From: Bradyrhizobium sp.
GTDB lineage: Bacteria; Pseudomonadota; Alphaproteobacteria; Rhizobiales; Xanthobacteraceae
DNA: 38,774 nucleotides
Direction: 5' to 3'
Assembly (NCBI GenBank): GCA_030681365.1
Contig: JAUXWH010000190.1
Coordinates: 1 to 38,774 of the forward strand
Shown here piece after piece: positions 17,092 through 24,326 of this stretch. The translations under genes were made by a program, and so were the position numbers. Below the pieces are notes generated by a model. That model saw only the letters and a program-made list of their open reading frames with translations, had not been told where the DNA came from and ran no database searches. Positions within the stretch are counted from its first letter, which is position 1. Each line of letters begins with the position of its first letter.

Positions 17092-18534
17092 CTAGAACGC
17101 GACCGTACTCCGCACGCCCAGCAAGGCCCCGCTCTTGATCGCGGCGCTCGGAGAAATCGGGTCCGGCACATGGCCGCCGGGATGGATGATGTACTGAAGC
17201 ACCGGCTGCATGGTCCAGCCCGGCCTGATCTGGGCTTGGTAGCTGAGTTCGATCGTCATTTCGTAGTTGCGGATAGGCTGGGCGACGCCCGAGAAGGCGA
17301 TCAGGTCGCGGTCGAGCGCGCGGGCCCGGTCGGACATTCTCGCATAGATGAAGGACGCGCCGAATCTGTCGTCGGGACGCTGGGGAACCATGCCGGCGAA
17401 GACAACGCCGCCGTCCAGGAAGAAGTCGACAAGGTTGCGATCGGACGGGGTTCCTGAAATGCGGCTGAAGACGCTGATGCCGCTGTCGGGGCCGCCGCCT
17501 TCGGGGCGGTATAGTTGCTGGTCGATGATGCCGTAGATACCGCTGGTGCCGCGGAACTGACGGGCGATGCCGCTGCTGAGCGGGTCCGCCAGCGAAAGCC
17601 CCGCGCTGTCGAACCTCAGGTCATTGAACCGGCCGAAATGGTGCCAGCCGCCGAGCCGGACAGTGCCCGCCAGCCCATGGGACTCCTTCGCCTGATTGTA
17701 GCGATACTGAACTTCGCCCATCAGAAGCGGCGGGTCGTTGATCCGGAAATTGGTACCGGTGCGGTTGACGATGGCCTGATCGCCGGGATCGCCATTGTAC
17801 AGTCCGAGCAGCATCGACCAGTGCGCGTTGGGGTCGAACTTCCACCGGATGCCCGGCGTGGCGAGCGGGTAGGCCGGCCCGCCGCTCGGTATGTTGGCAC
17901 CCATGATCGTGGGCCAATCGCTGCTGATGAACATCCGGCTGTAATCACTGATGAAGAATTCCGCGTCCGTCGTCAGCTGTCCGAAGCGGATGCTGAAGCG
18001 GTCATCGAAAAACTTCTGTTCGAACCACAGCTCCGACAGGCGGTTGGAGGAGACGGCTTCGATGTTGCTGATGGTGACCAGGCTGGTGAAGTGCTGGTCG
18101 CGCGGGCCGGATGAGCGGTGGATCTGAAAGGCATTGGCGAAGAAGCTCAATCCCTGCCAGCCGATCAGCTTCTCCAGGTTCGCCCCGACGGCCATCTCGA
18201 GCTTGCCGCCATACAACCCGCCCTGGCGGATGCCGCCCGAGACGTTGCCGAGTGCTTCACCGGTGTAGACCGCGCCATAGGTGATGCCGCGTTCGCTGAG
18301 CCATTTGCGCACGCCGGTCGGGTCGCCATTGTCAGGCAAACTCGTTGCGATCGACGGGACCGGGATTCCGTCGGACGGCTCGGCCGATGCGTCGACCACC
18401 AAGAAGAACAGGCCGGCGGCCAGCAGGATTCGCCTGCCTTGGCGAAAGGCGGAAGTCCTTTTCTGCAACTGCGACTTAATTGCAAAAACGGGGCGGAATC
18501 TTCCGTATTCCTTGCGCTGATCGACCGTTTCCAA
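17092..18534 (-). CDS. OprB-family outer-membrane porin, candidate metal-regulated channel
   Basis: This is a beta-barrel porin of about 480 residues. A hydrophobic export signal (RRILLAAGLFFLVVDASA) is followed by the OprB-type N-terminus (WLSERGITYGAVYTGEALGN), repeated amphipathic strands, and WFEQKFFDDRFSIRFGQLTT. The C-terminal strand ends ...STVAF with the terminal Phe needed for BAM assembly. OprB proteins are usually called carbohydrate porins. This one is divergent from sitABCD and shares its operator region, so a manganese-uptake role is suggested by context only. No ATG lies near the signal. TTG at 18534 has AGGGGG 6-7 nt upstream but gives an unusually long n-region of about 30 residues. 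TTG at 18468 gives a normal signal peptide but no ribosome site. Confidence 0.85.
   Translation of the reverse strand: METVDQRKEYGRFRPVFAIKSQLQKRTSAFRQGRRILLAAGLFFLVVDASAEPSDGIPVPSIATSLPDNGDPTGVRKWLSERGITYGAVYTGEALGNVSGGIRQGGLYGGKLEMAVGANLEKLIGWQGLSFFANAFQIHRSSGPRDQHFTSLVTISNIEAVSSNRLSELWFEQKFFDDRFSIRFGQLTTDAEFFISDYSRMFISSDWPTIMGANIPSGGPAYPLATPGIRWKFDPNAHWSMLLGLYNGDPGDQAIVNRTGTNFRINDPPLLMGEVQYRYNQAKESHGLAGTVRLGGWHHFGRFNDLRFDSAGLSLADPLSSGIARQFRGTSGIYGIIDQQLYRPEGGGPDSGISVFSRISGTPSDRNLVDFFLDGGVVFAGMVPQRPDDRFGASFIYARMSDRARALDRDLIAFSGVAQPIRNYEMTIELSYQAQIRPGWTMQPVLQYIIHPGGHVPDPISPSAAIKSGALLGVRSTVAF
18470..18484. promoter_or_regulatory. Weak third operator-like palindrome in porin leader
   Basis: TGCGA-CTTAA-TTGCA has the same 5-5-5 layout as the two stronger sites at 18551 and 18606, with one mismatch between arms. 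It lies inside the porin leader (or just upstream of the alternative TTG start at 18468). It may be an auxiliary repressor site. Confidence 0.5.
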
Positions 18535-18547
18535 GGCAAAGCCCCCT

Positions 18548-18568
18548 AATTGCGAATGGATCGCAATT
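18548..18568. promoter_or_regulatory. Perfect 21-bp operator palindrome at the porin start site
   Basis: AATTGCGA-ATGGA-TCGCAATT has perfect 8-bp arms around a 5-bp spacer. On the minus strand it begins 2 bp after the porin -10 (18570-18575) and ends just before the porin ribosome site, so a bound repressor would block porin transcription start. The layout suits a dimeric metalloregulator. Mur (Mn-responsive Fur family) is the expected regulator of sit genes in rhizobia. Confidence 0.7.
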
Positions 18569-18569
18569 A

Positions 18570-18598
18570 AGATTGACACAGGCCGTGCCCCAGCGCAA
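18570..18598 (-). promoter_or_regulatory. Predicted sigma-70-type promoter of the porin gene
   Basis: On the minus strand, -35 TTGCGC (18593-18598), a 17-bp spacer, then -10 CAATCT (18570-18575). It overlaps almost exactly the opposite sit promoter, with which it shares the CAATCT hexamer and spacing. The -10 is weak against TATAAT, as expected for a regulated promoter. Confidence 0.5.
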
Positions 18599-18601
18599 TC
18601 T
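18573..18601 (+). promoter_or_regulatory. Predicted sigma-70-type promoter of sitABCD
   Basis: A consensus -35 TTGACA (18573-18578), 17-bp spacer and -10 CAATCT (18596-18601). The operator at 18605-18621 covers the expected +1. The sequence is the mirror image of the porin promoter: 7-bp arms AAGATTG and CAATCTT flank the shared core. Confidence 0.6.
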
Positions 18602-18604
18602 TTT

Positions 18605-18621
18605 TTGCGATTAAGTCGCAA
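18605..18621. promoter_or_regulatory. Operator palindrome at the sitABCD start site
   Basis: TTGCGA-TTAAG-TCGCAA has perfect 6-bp arms and a 5-bp spacer, matching the core of the palindrome at 18548-18568. It begins 3 bp after the sit -10, so it would overlap the transcription start. Its position supports repression of sitABCD when the metal is replete. Confidence 0.7.
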
Positions 18622-18674
18622 CAGCATCTGGAACAAGGATTCCCGTGACCGGCCATAATTTGGAGAGCAGGCAA

Positions 18675-19598
18675 ATGAAGTCGAAGCCGATGACGCGGCG
18701 GCTAGTGGCAACGATATTGGCGGCGGCGTTCGCCGGCGCGGCCTTGAGCGTTCCGGCACAGGCGCAGACCGCACAGCGAAAACCGTTTCGGGTGGTCACC
18801 ACCTTCACGATCATTCAGGACATTGCGCAGAACGTCGCCGGCGACAAAGCGATCGTGGAATCGATCACCAAGCCGGGCGCCGAGATTCACGACTACCAGC
18901 CGACGCCGCTCGATATCGTGCGGGCGCAGGCGGCCGACCTCGTGCTGTGGAACGGCTTCAACCTCGAACGCTGGTTCGAGAAATTCTTCGAGAACGTCAA
19001 GCAGGTGCCGAGCGTGATCGTCACCGAAGGCATCGAGCCGATGGGGATCGCCGAGGGCCCCTACAGCGGCAAGCCGAATCCGCACGCCTGGATGTCGTCG
19101 TCGTCAGCGCTGATCTATGTCGAGAATATCCGCAAGGCGCTGGTCAAATACGACCCGCCCAACGCGGAATCCTACACCCGGAACGCCGCGGAGTATTCGG
19201 CGAGGATCAAGGCGCTCGACGAGCCCTTGCGCAAGCGGCTCGCGGCCATCCCCGAAGGCCAGCGCTGGCTGGTATCGAGCGAAGGCGCCTTCAGTTACCT
19301 TGCGCGCGACTATAAGCTGCGCGAAGCCTATCTGTGGCCGATCAACGCCGACGAGCAGGGCACGCCGCAGCAGGTCCGCAAGGTGATCGACCTCGTGCGC
19401 AAGAACAAAATTCCGGTGGTGTTCAGCGAGAGCACGATCTCCGACCGCGCCGCCAAGCAGGTCGCGCGCGAGACCGGCGCCCGCTACGGCGGCGTGCTAT
19501 ATGTCGACTCGCTCAGCGCCGCAGGTGGCCCGGTCCCCACCTATCTGGATCTGTTGAAGGTGACCGTCGAGACGATTGCGAAGGGATTCGGCAAGTGA
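18675..19598 (+). CDS. sitA: Manganese/iron ABC transporter substrate-binding protein
   Basis: The 307-residue periplasmic metal-binding protein belongs to the cluster 9 (A-I) family. A Sec signal peptide is cleaved near AQA|QT (residue 30). The four predicted metal ligands are visible: His72 (EIHDYQPTP), His137 (NPHAWMS), Glu203 ([13 protein letters not shown]) and Asp278 (YVDSLS). The His-His-Glu-Asp set is that of PsaA/SitA-type Mn/Fe binders, unlike the three-histidine set of zinc-specific ZnuA, and there is no His-rich loop. Manganese is therefore the likely main substrate. ATG at 18675 follows GGAGAG by 7 nt. It is first of four overlapping genes forming a complete importer, under a divergent promoter with a palindromic operator. 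Confidence 0.93.
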   Translation: MKSKPMTRRLVATILAAAFAGAALSVPAQAQTAQRKPFRVVTTFTIIQDIAQNVAGDKAIVESITKPGAEIHDYQPTPLDIVRAQAADLVLWNGFNLERWFEKFFENVKQVPSVIVTEGIEPMGIAEGPYSGKPNPHAWMSSSSALIYVENIRKALVKYDPPNAESYTRNAAEYSARIKALDEPLRKRLAAIPEGQRWLVSSEGAFSYLARDYKLREAYLWPINADEQGTPQQVRKVIDLVRKNKIPVVFSESTISDRAAKQVARETGARYGGVLYVDSLSAAGGPVPTYLDLLKVTVETIAKGFGK

Positions 19599-20500
19599 AT
19601 GCATCCGCGCCGTTCACCGGCATCGCGCCGGACAGGGGGGCCTCACCCGGCTCCAGCATGTCCGTGCGCCATCTCACCGTGAGCTACGCCAACGGCCTCA
19701 CCGCGGTGCAGGACGCGTCGTTCGAACTCGACCCCGGCACCATCTGCGCGCTGGTCGGCGTCAACGGCAGCGGAAAATCCACCATCTTCAAGGCCATTAT
19801 GGGATTCGTGCAGCCGGCGGCCGGGGAGGTGAGGCTGTGCGGCCTCAGCGTCAATGAAGCGCTGAAGAAGAACATCGTCGCCTACGTGCCGCAAAGCGAG
19901 GATGTCGACTGGAATTTTCCGGTGCTGGTGGAAACCGTCGTGATGATGGGCCGCTACGGCCACATGAATTTCCTGCGGATGCCGTCGCGCGCCGATCGCT
20001 ACAAGGTCGACCAGGCGCTGGAGCGCGTCGGCATGAGCGCGTTCCGCCATCGCCAGATCGGCGAGTTGAGCGGCGGGCAGAAGAAGCGCGTATTTCTCGC
20101 CCGCTCGCTGGCGCAGGAGGGCCGCATCATCCTGCTGGACGAGCCCTTCACCGGCATCGACGTGAAGACCGAGGCCGCCATCATCAGCCTGTTGCGCGAA
20201 TTGCGCGCCGCCGGACACCTGATGCTGGTCTCCACCCATAACCTCGGCAGCGTGCCGGAGTTCTGCGACCAGGTCGTCCTCATCAACCGCAAGGTGCTGG
20301 CATCCGGCCCGACGGCGCAAGTCTTCACGCAGGGAAATCTCGAGCGCGCCTTCGGCGGCGTGCTGCGCAATTTCCAGCTCGGCGGCACCGCGCTGCACGA
20401 CGACGCCGACACGCGAAGGGTCACGGTGCTCACCGACGACGAGCGGCCGCTGGTGTTCTATGACCGGGCCGACTCCGCCAACAATACGAAGCCCGAGTGA
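19595..20500 (+). CDS. sitB: Manganese/iron ABC transporter ATP-binding protein
   Basis: The cytosolic ATPase of the Sit importer has about 301 residues. Walker A is GVNGSGKST (about residues 55-63), the Q-loop region reads [13 protein letters not shown], the ABC signature LSGGQ is at about 158-162, Walker B is IILLDE at about 178-183 and the switch histidine is in VSTHNLGS. The DWNFPV motif after the Q-loop is typical of the Mn/Zn/Fe subfamily. The start is GTG at 19595, overlapping the sitA stop as GTGA, which implies translational coupling. ATG at 19658 would remove 21 poorly conserved residues and is possible. The C-terminal extension beyond the ATPase core ([14 protein letters not shown] onward) is modest. 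Confidence 0.93.
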   Translation: MNASAPFTGIAPDRGASPGSSMSVRHLTVSYANGLTAVQDASFELDPGTICALVGVNGSGKSTIFKAIMGFVQPAAGEVRLCGLSVNEALKKNIVAYVPQSEDVDWNFPVLVETVVMMGRYGHMNFLRMPSRADRYKVDQALERVGMSAFRHRQIGELSGGQKKRVFLARSLAQEGRIILLDEPFTGIDVKTEAAIISLLRELRAAGHLMLVSTHNLGSVPEFCDQVVLINRKVLASGPTAQVFTQGNLERAFGGVLRNFQLGGTALHDDADTRRVTVLTDDERPLVFYDRADSANNTKPE

Positions 20501-21369
20501 TGCAGTCATTCTTCGCCGAAATGCTGGTTCCTTTCAGCTATAACTACATGCTGAAAGCGATGTGGGTGAGCGCGCTGGTCGGCGGTGTCTGCGCTTTCCT
20601 GTCGGCCTATCTGATGCTTAAGGGCTGGTCGCTGATGGGCGATGCGCTGGCCCATTCCATCGTGCCCGGCGTCGCCGCGGCCTATATCCTCGGCGCGCCG
20701 TTCGCGGTCGGCGCCTTCTTCTCGGGGATTCTTGCGGCCGCCGGCATGCAGTTCGTCAAGCTGAACTCGCGCCTGCGCGAGGACGCCGTCATCGGCCTGG
20801 TATTCACCACATTGTTCGCGCTCGGCCTGCTGATGGCGTCGATCTGGCCGACCTCGGTCAGCATCCAGACCATCGTGCTCGGCAACATCCTGGCGATCTC
20901 GGATGAAGACGTGGTTCAGGTCGCGATCATCGCGGCAGTCTCGCTCGCCATCCTGGCGGTGCTCTGGAAGGACCTGATGGTGACGTTCTTCGACGAGAAC
21001 CACGCCCGCAGCATCGGGCTCAACACCAGGGCGCTCAAGATCGTGTTCTTCACGCTGCTGAGCGCCTGCACGGTGGCGGCGCTGCAGACCGTCGGCGCAT
21101 GCCTCGTCATTGCCATGGTCGTGACCCCCGGCGCCACCGCCTACCTGCTCACCGATCGCTTCGGCCGGCTGGTCCTGATCAGCATCGCCCTCGGCATGGT
21201 CACCAGCTTTGCCGGCGCCTATATCAGCTTCTTCCTCGATGGCGCCACCGGCGGCGTGATCGTCACCCTGCAGACGCTGTTGTTCCTCGCGGCATTCTAT
21301 TTCGCGCCCAAGCACGGCGTGTTCGCCGCGCGCCGCCGGCGTCTCGCCGTCGTGGAGGCGGAAACATGA
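20500..21369 (+). CDS. sitC: Manganese/iron ABC transporter permease
   Basis: The 289-residue inner-membrane permease of the ABC-3 family has eight or nine hydrophobic segments. It carries the family signatures LKGWSLMGDALAHSIVPGVA near the N-terminus, a middle DENHARSIGLNTRALK and AMVVTPGATAYLLTDRFGRL, the coupling region. The ATG overlaps the sitB stop (TGATG). It resembles the next gene, sitD, over its whole length, and the two probably form a heterodimer arising from an old duplication. The C-terminus is basic and cytosolic (ARRRRLAVVEAET). Confidence 0.93.
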   Translation: MQSFFAEMLVPFSYNYMLKAMWVSALVGGVCAFLSAYLMLKGWSLMGDALAHSIVPGVAAAYILGAPFAVGAFFSGILAAAGMQFVKLNSRLREDAVIGLVFTTLFALGLLMASIWPTSVSIQTIVLGNILAISDEDVVQVAIIAAVSLAILAVLWKDLMVTFFDENHARSIGLNTRALKIVFFTLLSACTVAALQTVGACLVIAMVVTPGATAYLLTDRFGRLVLISIALGMVTSFAGAYISFFLDGATGGVIVTLQTLLFLAAFYFAPKHGVFAARRRRLAVVEAET

Positions 21370-22241
21370 TGGTCGTGACCGAATGGATAACAGGACCGCT
21401 GGCCTATCCGTTCATGCAGCGGGCGCTTGTCGTGGCGGTGATGGTGGCGGCGGTCTGCGGGGTGTTGTCCTGCTACCTCGTGCTGAAGGGCTGGTCGCTG
21501 ATGGGCGACGCGATTTCGCATGCGGTGCTGCCGGGCATCGTGCTGGCCCATGTGCTGAGCCTGCCGCTGGCGCTCGGCGCTTTCGCGGCCGGCCTGTCCT
21601 GCGCGCTGCTGACCGGCTACCTCAAGGAGAACAGCCGCGTGAAGGAGGACACCGTGATGGGCATCGTGTTCTCCGGCATGTTCGGGCTGGGGCTGGTGAT
21701 CTTCACCAAGGTGGATACCGACCAGCATCTGATGCACATCCTGTTCGGCAATGTGCTGGGCGTGACCGCGCGGGACCTGATCGAAACCGCCATCGTCGCC
21801 GGCGGCACGCTGCTCGTCGTGCTGGTCAAGCGGCGCGACCTGCTGCTCTATTGCTTCGATCCGAACCACGCCCGTTCGATCGGTCTGCCCGTGCGCGTCA
21901 TGCATTACGGCCTGCTGGTGCTGCTGTCGCTCACCATCGTCGCCTCGCTGAAGGCGGTCGGCATCATTCTCGTCATCGCCATGCTGATCGCGCCGGGCGC
22001 CACGGCCTATCTCTTGACCGACAGTTTCGAGCGGATGCTGATGATCGCGACCGGCACCGCCACCGTCTCGGCGGCGCTGGGAACCCTCATCAGCTTTCAT
22101 ATCGACGGCGCGACCGGCGCCTGCATCGTGCTGACCCAGGCCACGTTCTTCGTGCTGGCATTCCTGTTCGCGCCGAAGCGCGGCCTCCTGATGCGAACGC
22201 GATACGTTTCGGACGCGCCGCTTCCGGATGCGGACGGCTAG
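21366..22241 (+). CDS. sitD: Manganese/iron ABC transporter permease, second subunit
   Basis: The 291-residue ABC-3 permease pairs with SitC. It shows the same signatures: LKGWSLMGDAISHAVLPGIV, DPNHARSIGLPVRVMH and AMLIAPGATAYLLTDSFERM. The ATG at 21366 overlaps the sitC stop by 4 bp and GAGGCGGA lies just upstream, so it is translationally coupled. A second ATG follows immediately. Two hairpins lie just downstream and probably end the sitABCD transcript. Confidence 0.93.
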   Translation: MMVVTEWITGPLAYPFMQRALVVAVMVAAVCGVLSCYLVLKGWSLMGDAISHAVLPGIVLAHVLSLPLALGAFAAGLSCALLTGYLKENSRVKEDTVMGIVFSGMFGLGLVIFTKVDTDQHLMHILFGNVLGVTARDLIETAIVAGGTLLVVLVKRRDLLLYCFDPNHARSIGLPVRVMHYGLLVLLSLTIVASLKAVGIILVIAMLIAPGATAYLLTDSFERMLMIATGTATVSAALGTLISFHIDGATGACIVLTQATFFVLAFLFAPKRGLLMRTRYVSDAPLPDADG

Positions 22242-22242
22242 C

Positions 22243-22297
22243 CATCGCGGATCAATTCGCCGCGATGCGAAACGCCCGCCATTGACTCCGCGCGGGC
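22243..22297 (+). terminator. Tandem hairpins after sitABCD
   Basis: CATCGCGG (22243-22250) pairs perfectly with CCGCGATG (22260-22267). GCCCGC (22274-22279) pairs with GCGGGC (22292-22297). They begin 1 bp after the sitD stop. No T-run follows, so this is not a canonical intrinsic terminator; it could protect the 3' end or assist termination. Confidence 0.35.
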
Positions 22298-22359
22298 GAT
22301 GCGGTGAACTTCATGCAATCGCATCCAAATCGAGATCCGCGAGCAGGACAGGTACGCCC

Positions 22360-23067
22360 ATGATCGACCTCTATTACTGGACCACGCCGAACGGCCACAA
22401 GATCACGATGTTTCTCGAGGAGACCGGGCTGAAATACAAGGTCTTCCCCATCAACATCGGCAAGGGCGATCAGTTCAAGCCGGAGTTCTTGGCGATCGCG
22501 CCGAACAACCGTATCCCCGCCATGGTCGACCACGAGCCGAAAGGCGGGACCAAGCCGATCTCGATCTTCGAATCCGGCGCCATGCTGCTGTATCTTGCCG
22601 AGAAGACCGGCCAGTTCCTGCCCGCCGATCTCTACGGACGCTACGACGCGATCCAGTGGACGTTCTGGCAGATGGGCGGGCTCGGGCCGATGGCCGGGCA
22701 GAACCACCATTTCCGCAACTACGCCGTCGAGAAAATCAAATACGCCATCGACCGTTATGTGAACGAGACCAACCGGCTCTACGGCGTGCTCAACAAGCGG
22801 CTCGCCGATCGCGAATTCATCGCCGGCGAATACTCGATCGCCGACATGGCGAGCTATCCCTGGGTGGTCGGATACAAGAACCAGGGCCAGGAAATCGACG
22901 ACTTCCCGCATCTGAAGCGCTGGCTCGAGACCATCCGCGCCCGGCCGGCGACCGAGCGCGCCTACGCCATGGCGAAGGAGATCAATCCCAACTTCGGCCA
23001 GCCGGCGATCCGCACCGAGGAAGAGCGCAAGCTGTTGTTCGGACAGACCGCGGCGGTGGTGAGGTGA
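22360..23067 (+). CDS. Glutathione S-transferase family, YfcG/Nu-class disulfide reductase-like
   Basis: The 235-residue cytosolic protein has an N-terminal thioredoxin fold beginning MIDLYYWTTPNGHKITMFLE. The TPNGHK motif is that of the YfcG/YghU group, where Thr and Asn rather than a catalytic Ser/Cys act on bound glutathione. The glutathione-contact region FESGAMLLYLAEKTG and a C-terminal helical domain (YSIADMASYPWVVGYKNQG) are complete. ATG at 22360 is chosen because sequence upstream loses similarity; a purine-rich AGGACAGG lies about 8 nt before it. It stands alone after the sit operon. Probable role: glutathione-dependent disulfide reduction or detoxification. Confidence 0.9.
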   Translation: MIDLYYWTTPNGHKITMFLEETGLKYKVFPINIGKGDQFKPEFLAIAPNNRIPAMVDHEPKGGTKPISIFESGAMLLYLAEKTGQFLPADLYGRYDAIQWTFWQMGGLGPMAGQNHHFRNYAVEKIKYAIDRYVNETNRLYGVLNKRLADREFIAGEYSIADMASYPWVVGYKNQGQEIDDFPHLKRWLETIRARPATERAYAMAKEINPNFGQPAIRTEEERKLLFGQTAAVVR

Positions 23068-23080
23068 CGCGAACGCCCGC

Positions 23081-23176
23081 GTCATGGCCGGGCTTGTCCC
23101 GGCCATCCACGTCTTGACGCTTGCAAGGAACAAACTGAAGAAAGACGTGGATGCCCGCGACGAGCGCGGGCATGAC
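23081..23176. repeat. Intergenic palindromic repeat, GTCATGGCCGGG family
   Basis: The arms 23081-23115 and 23142-23176 are inverted copies (GTCATG...CACGTCTT against AAGACGTG...CATGAC). Each arm also folds on itself (GGCCGGG/CCCGGCC in the left arm, GCCCGCG/CGCGGGC in the right). It lies between two convergent genes, where it could act as a bidirectional transcription end. This family is, as I recall, abundant in Bradyrhizobium and Rhodopseudomonas chromosomes. Confidence 0.85.
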
Positions 23177-23184
23177 GGCGTCGC

Positions 23185-23828
23185 TCACGCCTTCGGAAAT
23201 CCCACCGTCTGCGACAGCAGCACCTGCTGATCGTGGCCGAGCCCCAGCGCATTGGCGATGGCGTCGCGATTGATCCAGGCGCGGATCACGGTCGAAAGTC
23301 CGTTGCCGGCGGCGAACAAATAGACATTCTGAGCGATTGCGCCGGCCGCAGCCGAGGCAAAGCTCTCGCGGCTGGCGACCGGCACCAGCATCATGCGGCT
23401 GTGGTCGGCGACGTAGACGAGGTCGAGCGGCGCCTCGTCGACGAAGTCCTGATAGCCGGTGACGCGCCGCAGATCGCTGCCCGCGACCAGCTGCAATTCG
23501 TTCGCGGCGGCGTCGTAGAGATAGGCGCCGGCGGGCAGCGCGACATAGATGTCGATCTCCTGCGCATGCATCGCCGAAGGCGCGGTGCGCCCGCCGTCCG
23601 GGCGGTTGACGCCGTTGGCGGCCCACAACAGGCTGGAGAGCATCGGCAGCGGCAATTCCGTGCGCGAGAACTCGCGGGCCGAGTGCCGTTTCGAATGGCC
23701 TCCATCAGCGGCATGCCGCCGGCCTTGTCCGGGGCAGGCAGTGCGATCTTCGGCACGGCATCGCCCTGCGCCGGCTTGGGACGCAGCCGCCCCATCGCGC
23801 CGAGCGCCAGTTTTGTCAGGGTATTCAT
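23185..23828 (-). pseudogene. SagB/ThcOx-type nitroreductase broken by a one-base frameshift
   Basis: ATG at 23828 (AGGAGA 7 nt upstream) opens MNTLTKLALGAMGRL and continues to MPLMEAIRN, after which the frame is lost. A second frame resumes with RHSAREFSRTELPLPMLSSL, LLWAANGVNRPDGGRTAPSA and ends at 23185 with LSQTVGFPKA. Joining the two needs one extra G near 23688 on the given strand; the gene would then be 215 codons, an exact multiple of three. The RxSxREF motif right after the break is the FMN-binding signature of nitroreductases, and NAYLFA-like IAQNVYLFAAGNGLSTVIRA is also typical. As it stands the gene should give no active enzyme. It overlaps the preceding small gene by ATGA. A sequencing error would look the same. 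Confidence 0.8.
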
Positions 23829-24103
23829 CGTAACGGTCTCCTGTCGCGCGGTGGCGGTGCGGAGGTTTGCGCCGGGGCGACGGAGTCCAGATTGGCCTCG
23901 ATCAGCGCGGCATTGCCCTCGTTGATCATGGCGATCGCGCCGGCGGTATCGGCTGCCCGCGCCTCAAACAACGCGCATTCCTCGGCTTCGCCGTCGATCA
24001 TCATCCGCTGGGCGGTCCTGAAGCGGGCAAGCGCGGCGTCGCCCGAGGCGAACGCCCTGAAATCGAAATCCTCATTGGGCCGTTTGAGGCGGACCACGAA
24101 CAT
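23825..24103 (-). CDS. Conserved hypothetical protein cotranscribed with nitroreductase
   Basis: The 92-residue product begins MFVVRLKRPNEDFDFRAFAS and is rich in alanine and acidic residues (FRTAQRMMIDGEAEECALFE). It ends in a proline/arginine tail. No membrane or signal segment is present. An excellent ribosome site (GGGAGG, about 6 nt from ATG) supports expression. Its stop overlaps the nitroreductase start by 4 bp, so the two were coupled; it may assist or regulate that enzyme. I do not recognise a characterised family. Confidence 0.65.
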   Translation of the reverse strand: MFVVRLKRPNEDFDFRAFASGDAALARFRTAQRMMIDGEAEECALFEARAADTAGAIAMINEGNAALIEANLDSVAPAQTSAPPPRDRRPLR

Positions 24104-24245
24104 GATGACCTCCCGCTCCGCGCACGCGTCGGTGCAGCAAACTAAACGCGAAGACCGGCGAGGGCGGCTTGCTCTAGATCAAGATTGACCAGCGGCAGAT
24201 GATTGACAAACGCCCGGTCGCTCGGCCATGCTGGCGGTGCTGCAT

Positions 24246-24289
24246 GTAGGGCGCATCGGCTGAGGCCGAAGGGGCAATGCCCACCTACG
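24246..24289. repeat. Imperfect palindromic repeat (GTAGGG...CCCACCTAC)
   Basis: GTAGGGCGCATCGGC at the left is imperfectly complementary to GCCGAAGGGGCAATGCCCAC at the right, ending CCTAC. It lies in the gap 24104-24326 upstream of the VOC gene. It resembles a short repeat family common in bradyrhizobia; no second copy is seen in this window. Confidence 0.4.
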
Positions 24290-24326
24290 CTTTGACCGCA
24301 TAAGCCATGTCAACCGTAGCGCGCCC

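Noticed and set aside
18675..22241. Zinc-specific znuABC reading of the ABC transporter
   Set aside because: SitA has His-His-Glu-Asp ligands and no His-rich loop, and there are two permease genes; both fit Mn/Fe Sit systems better than Znu.
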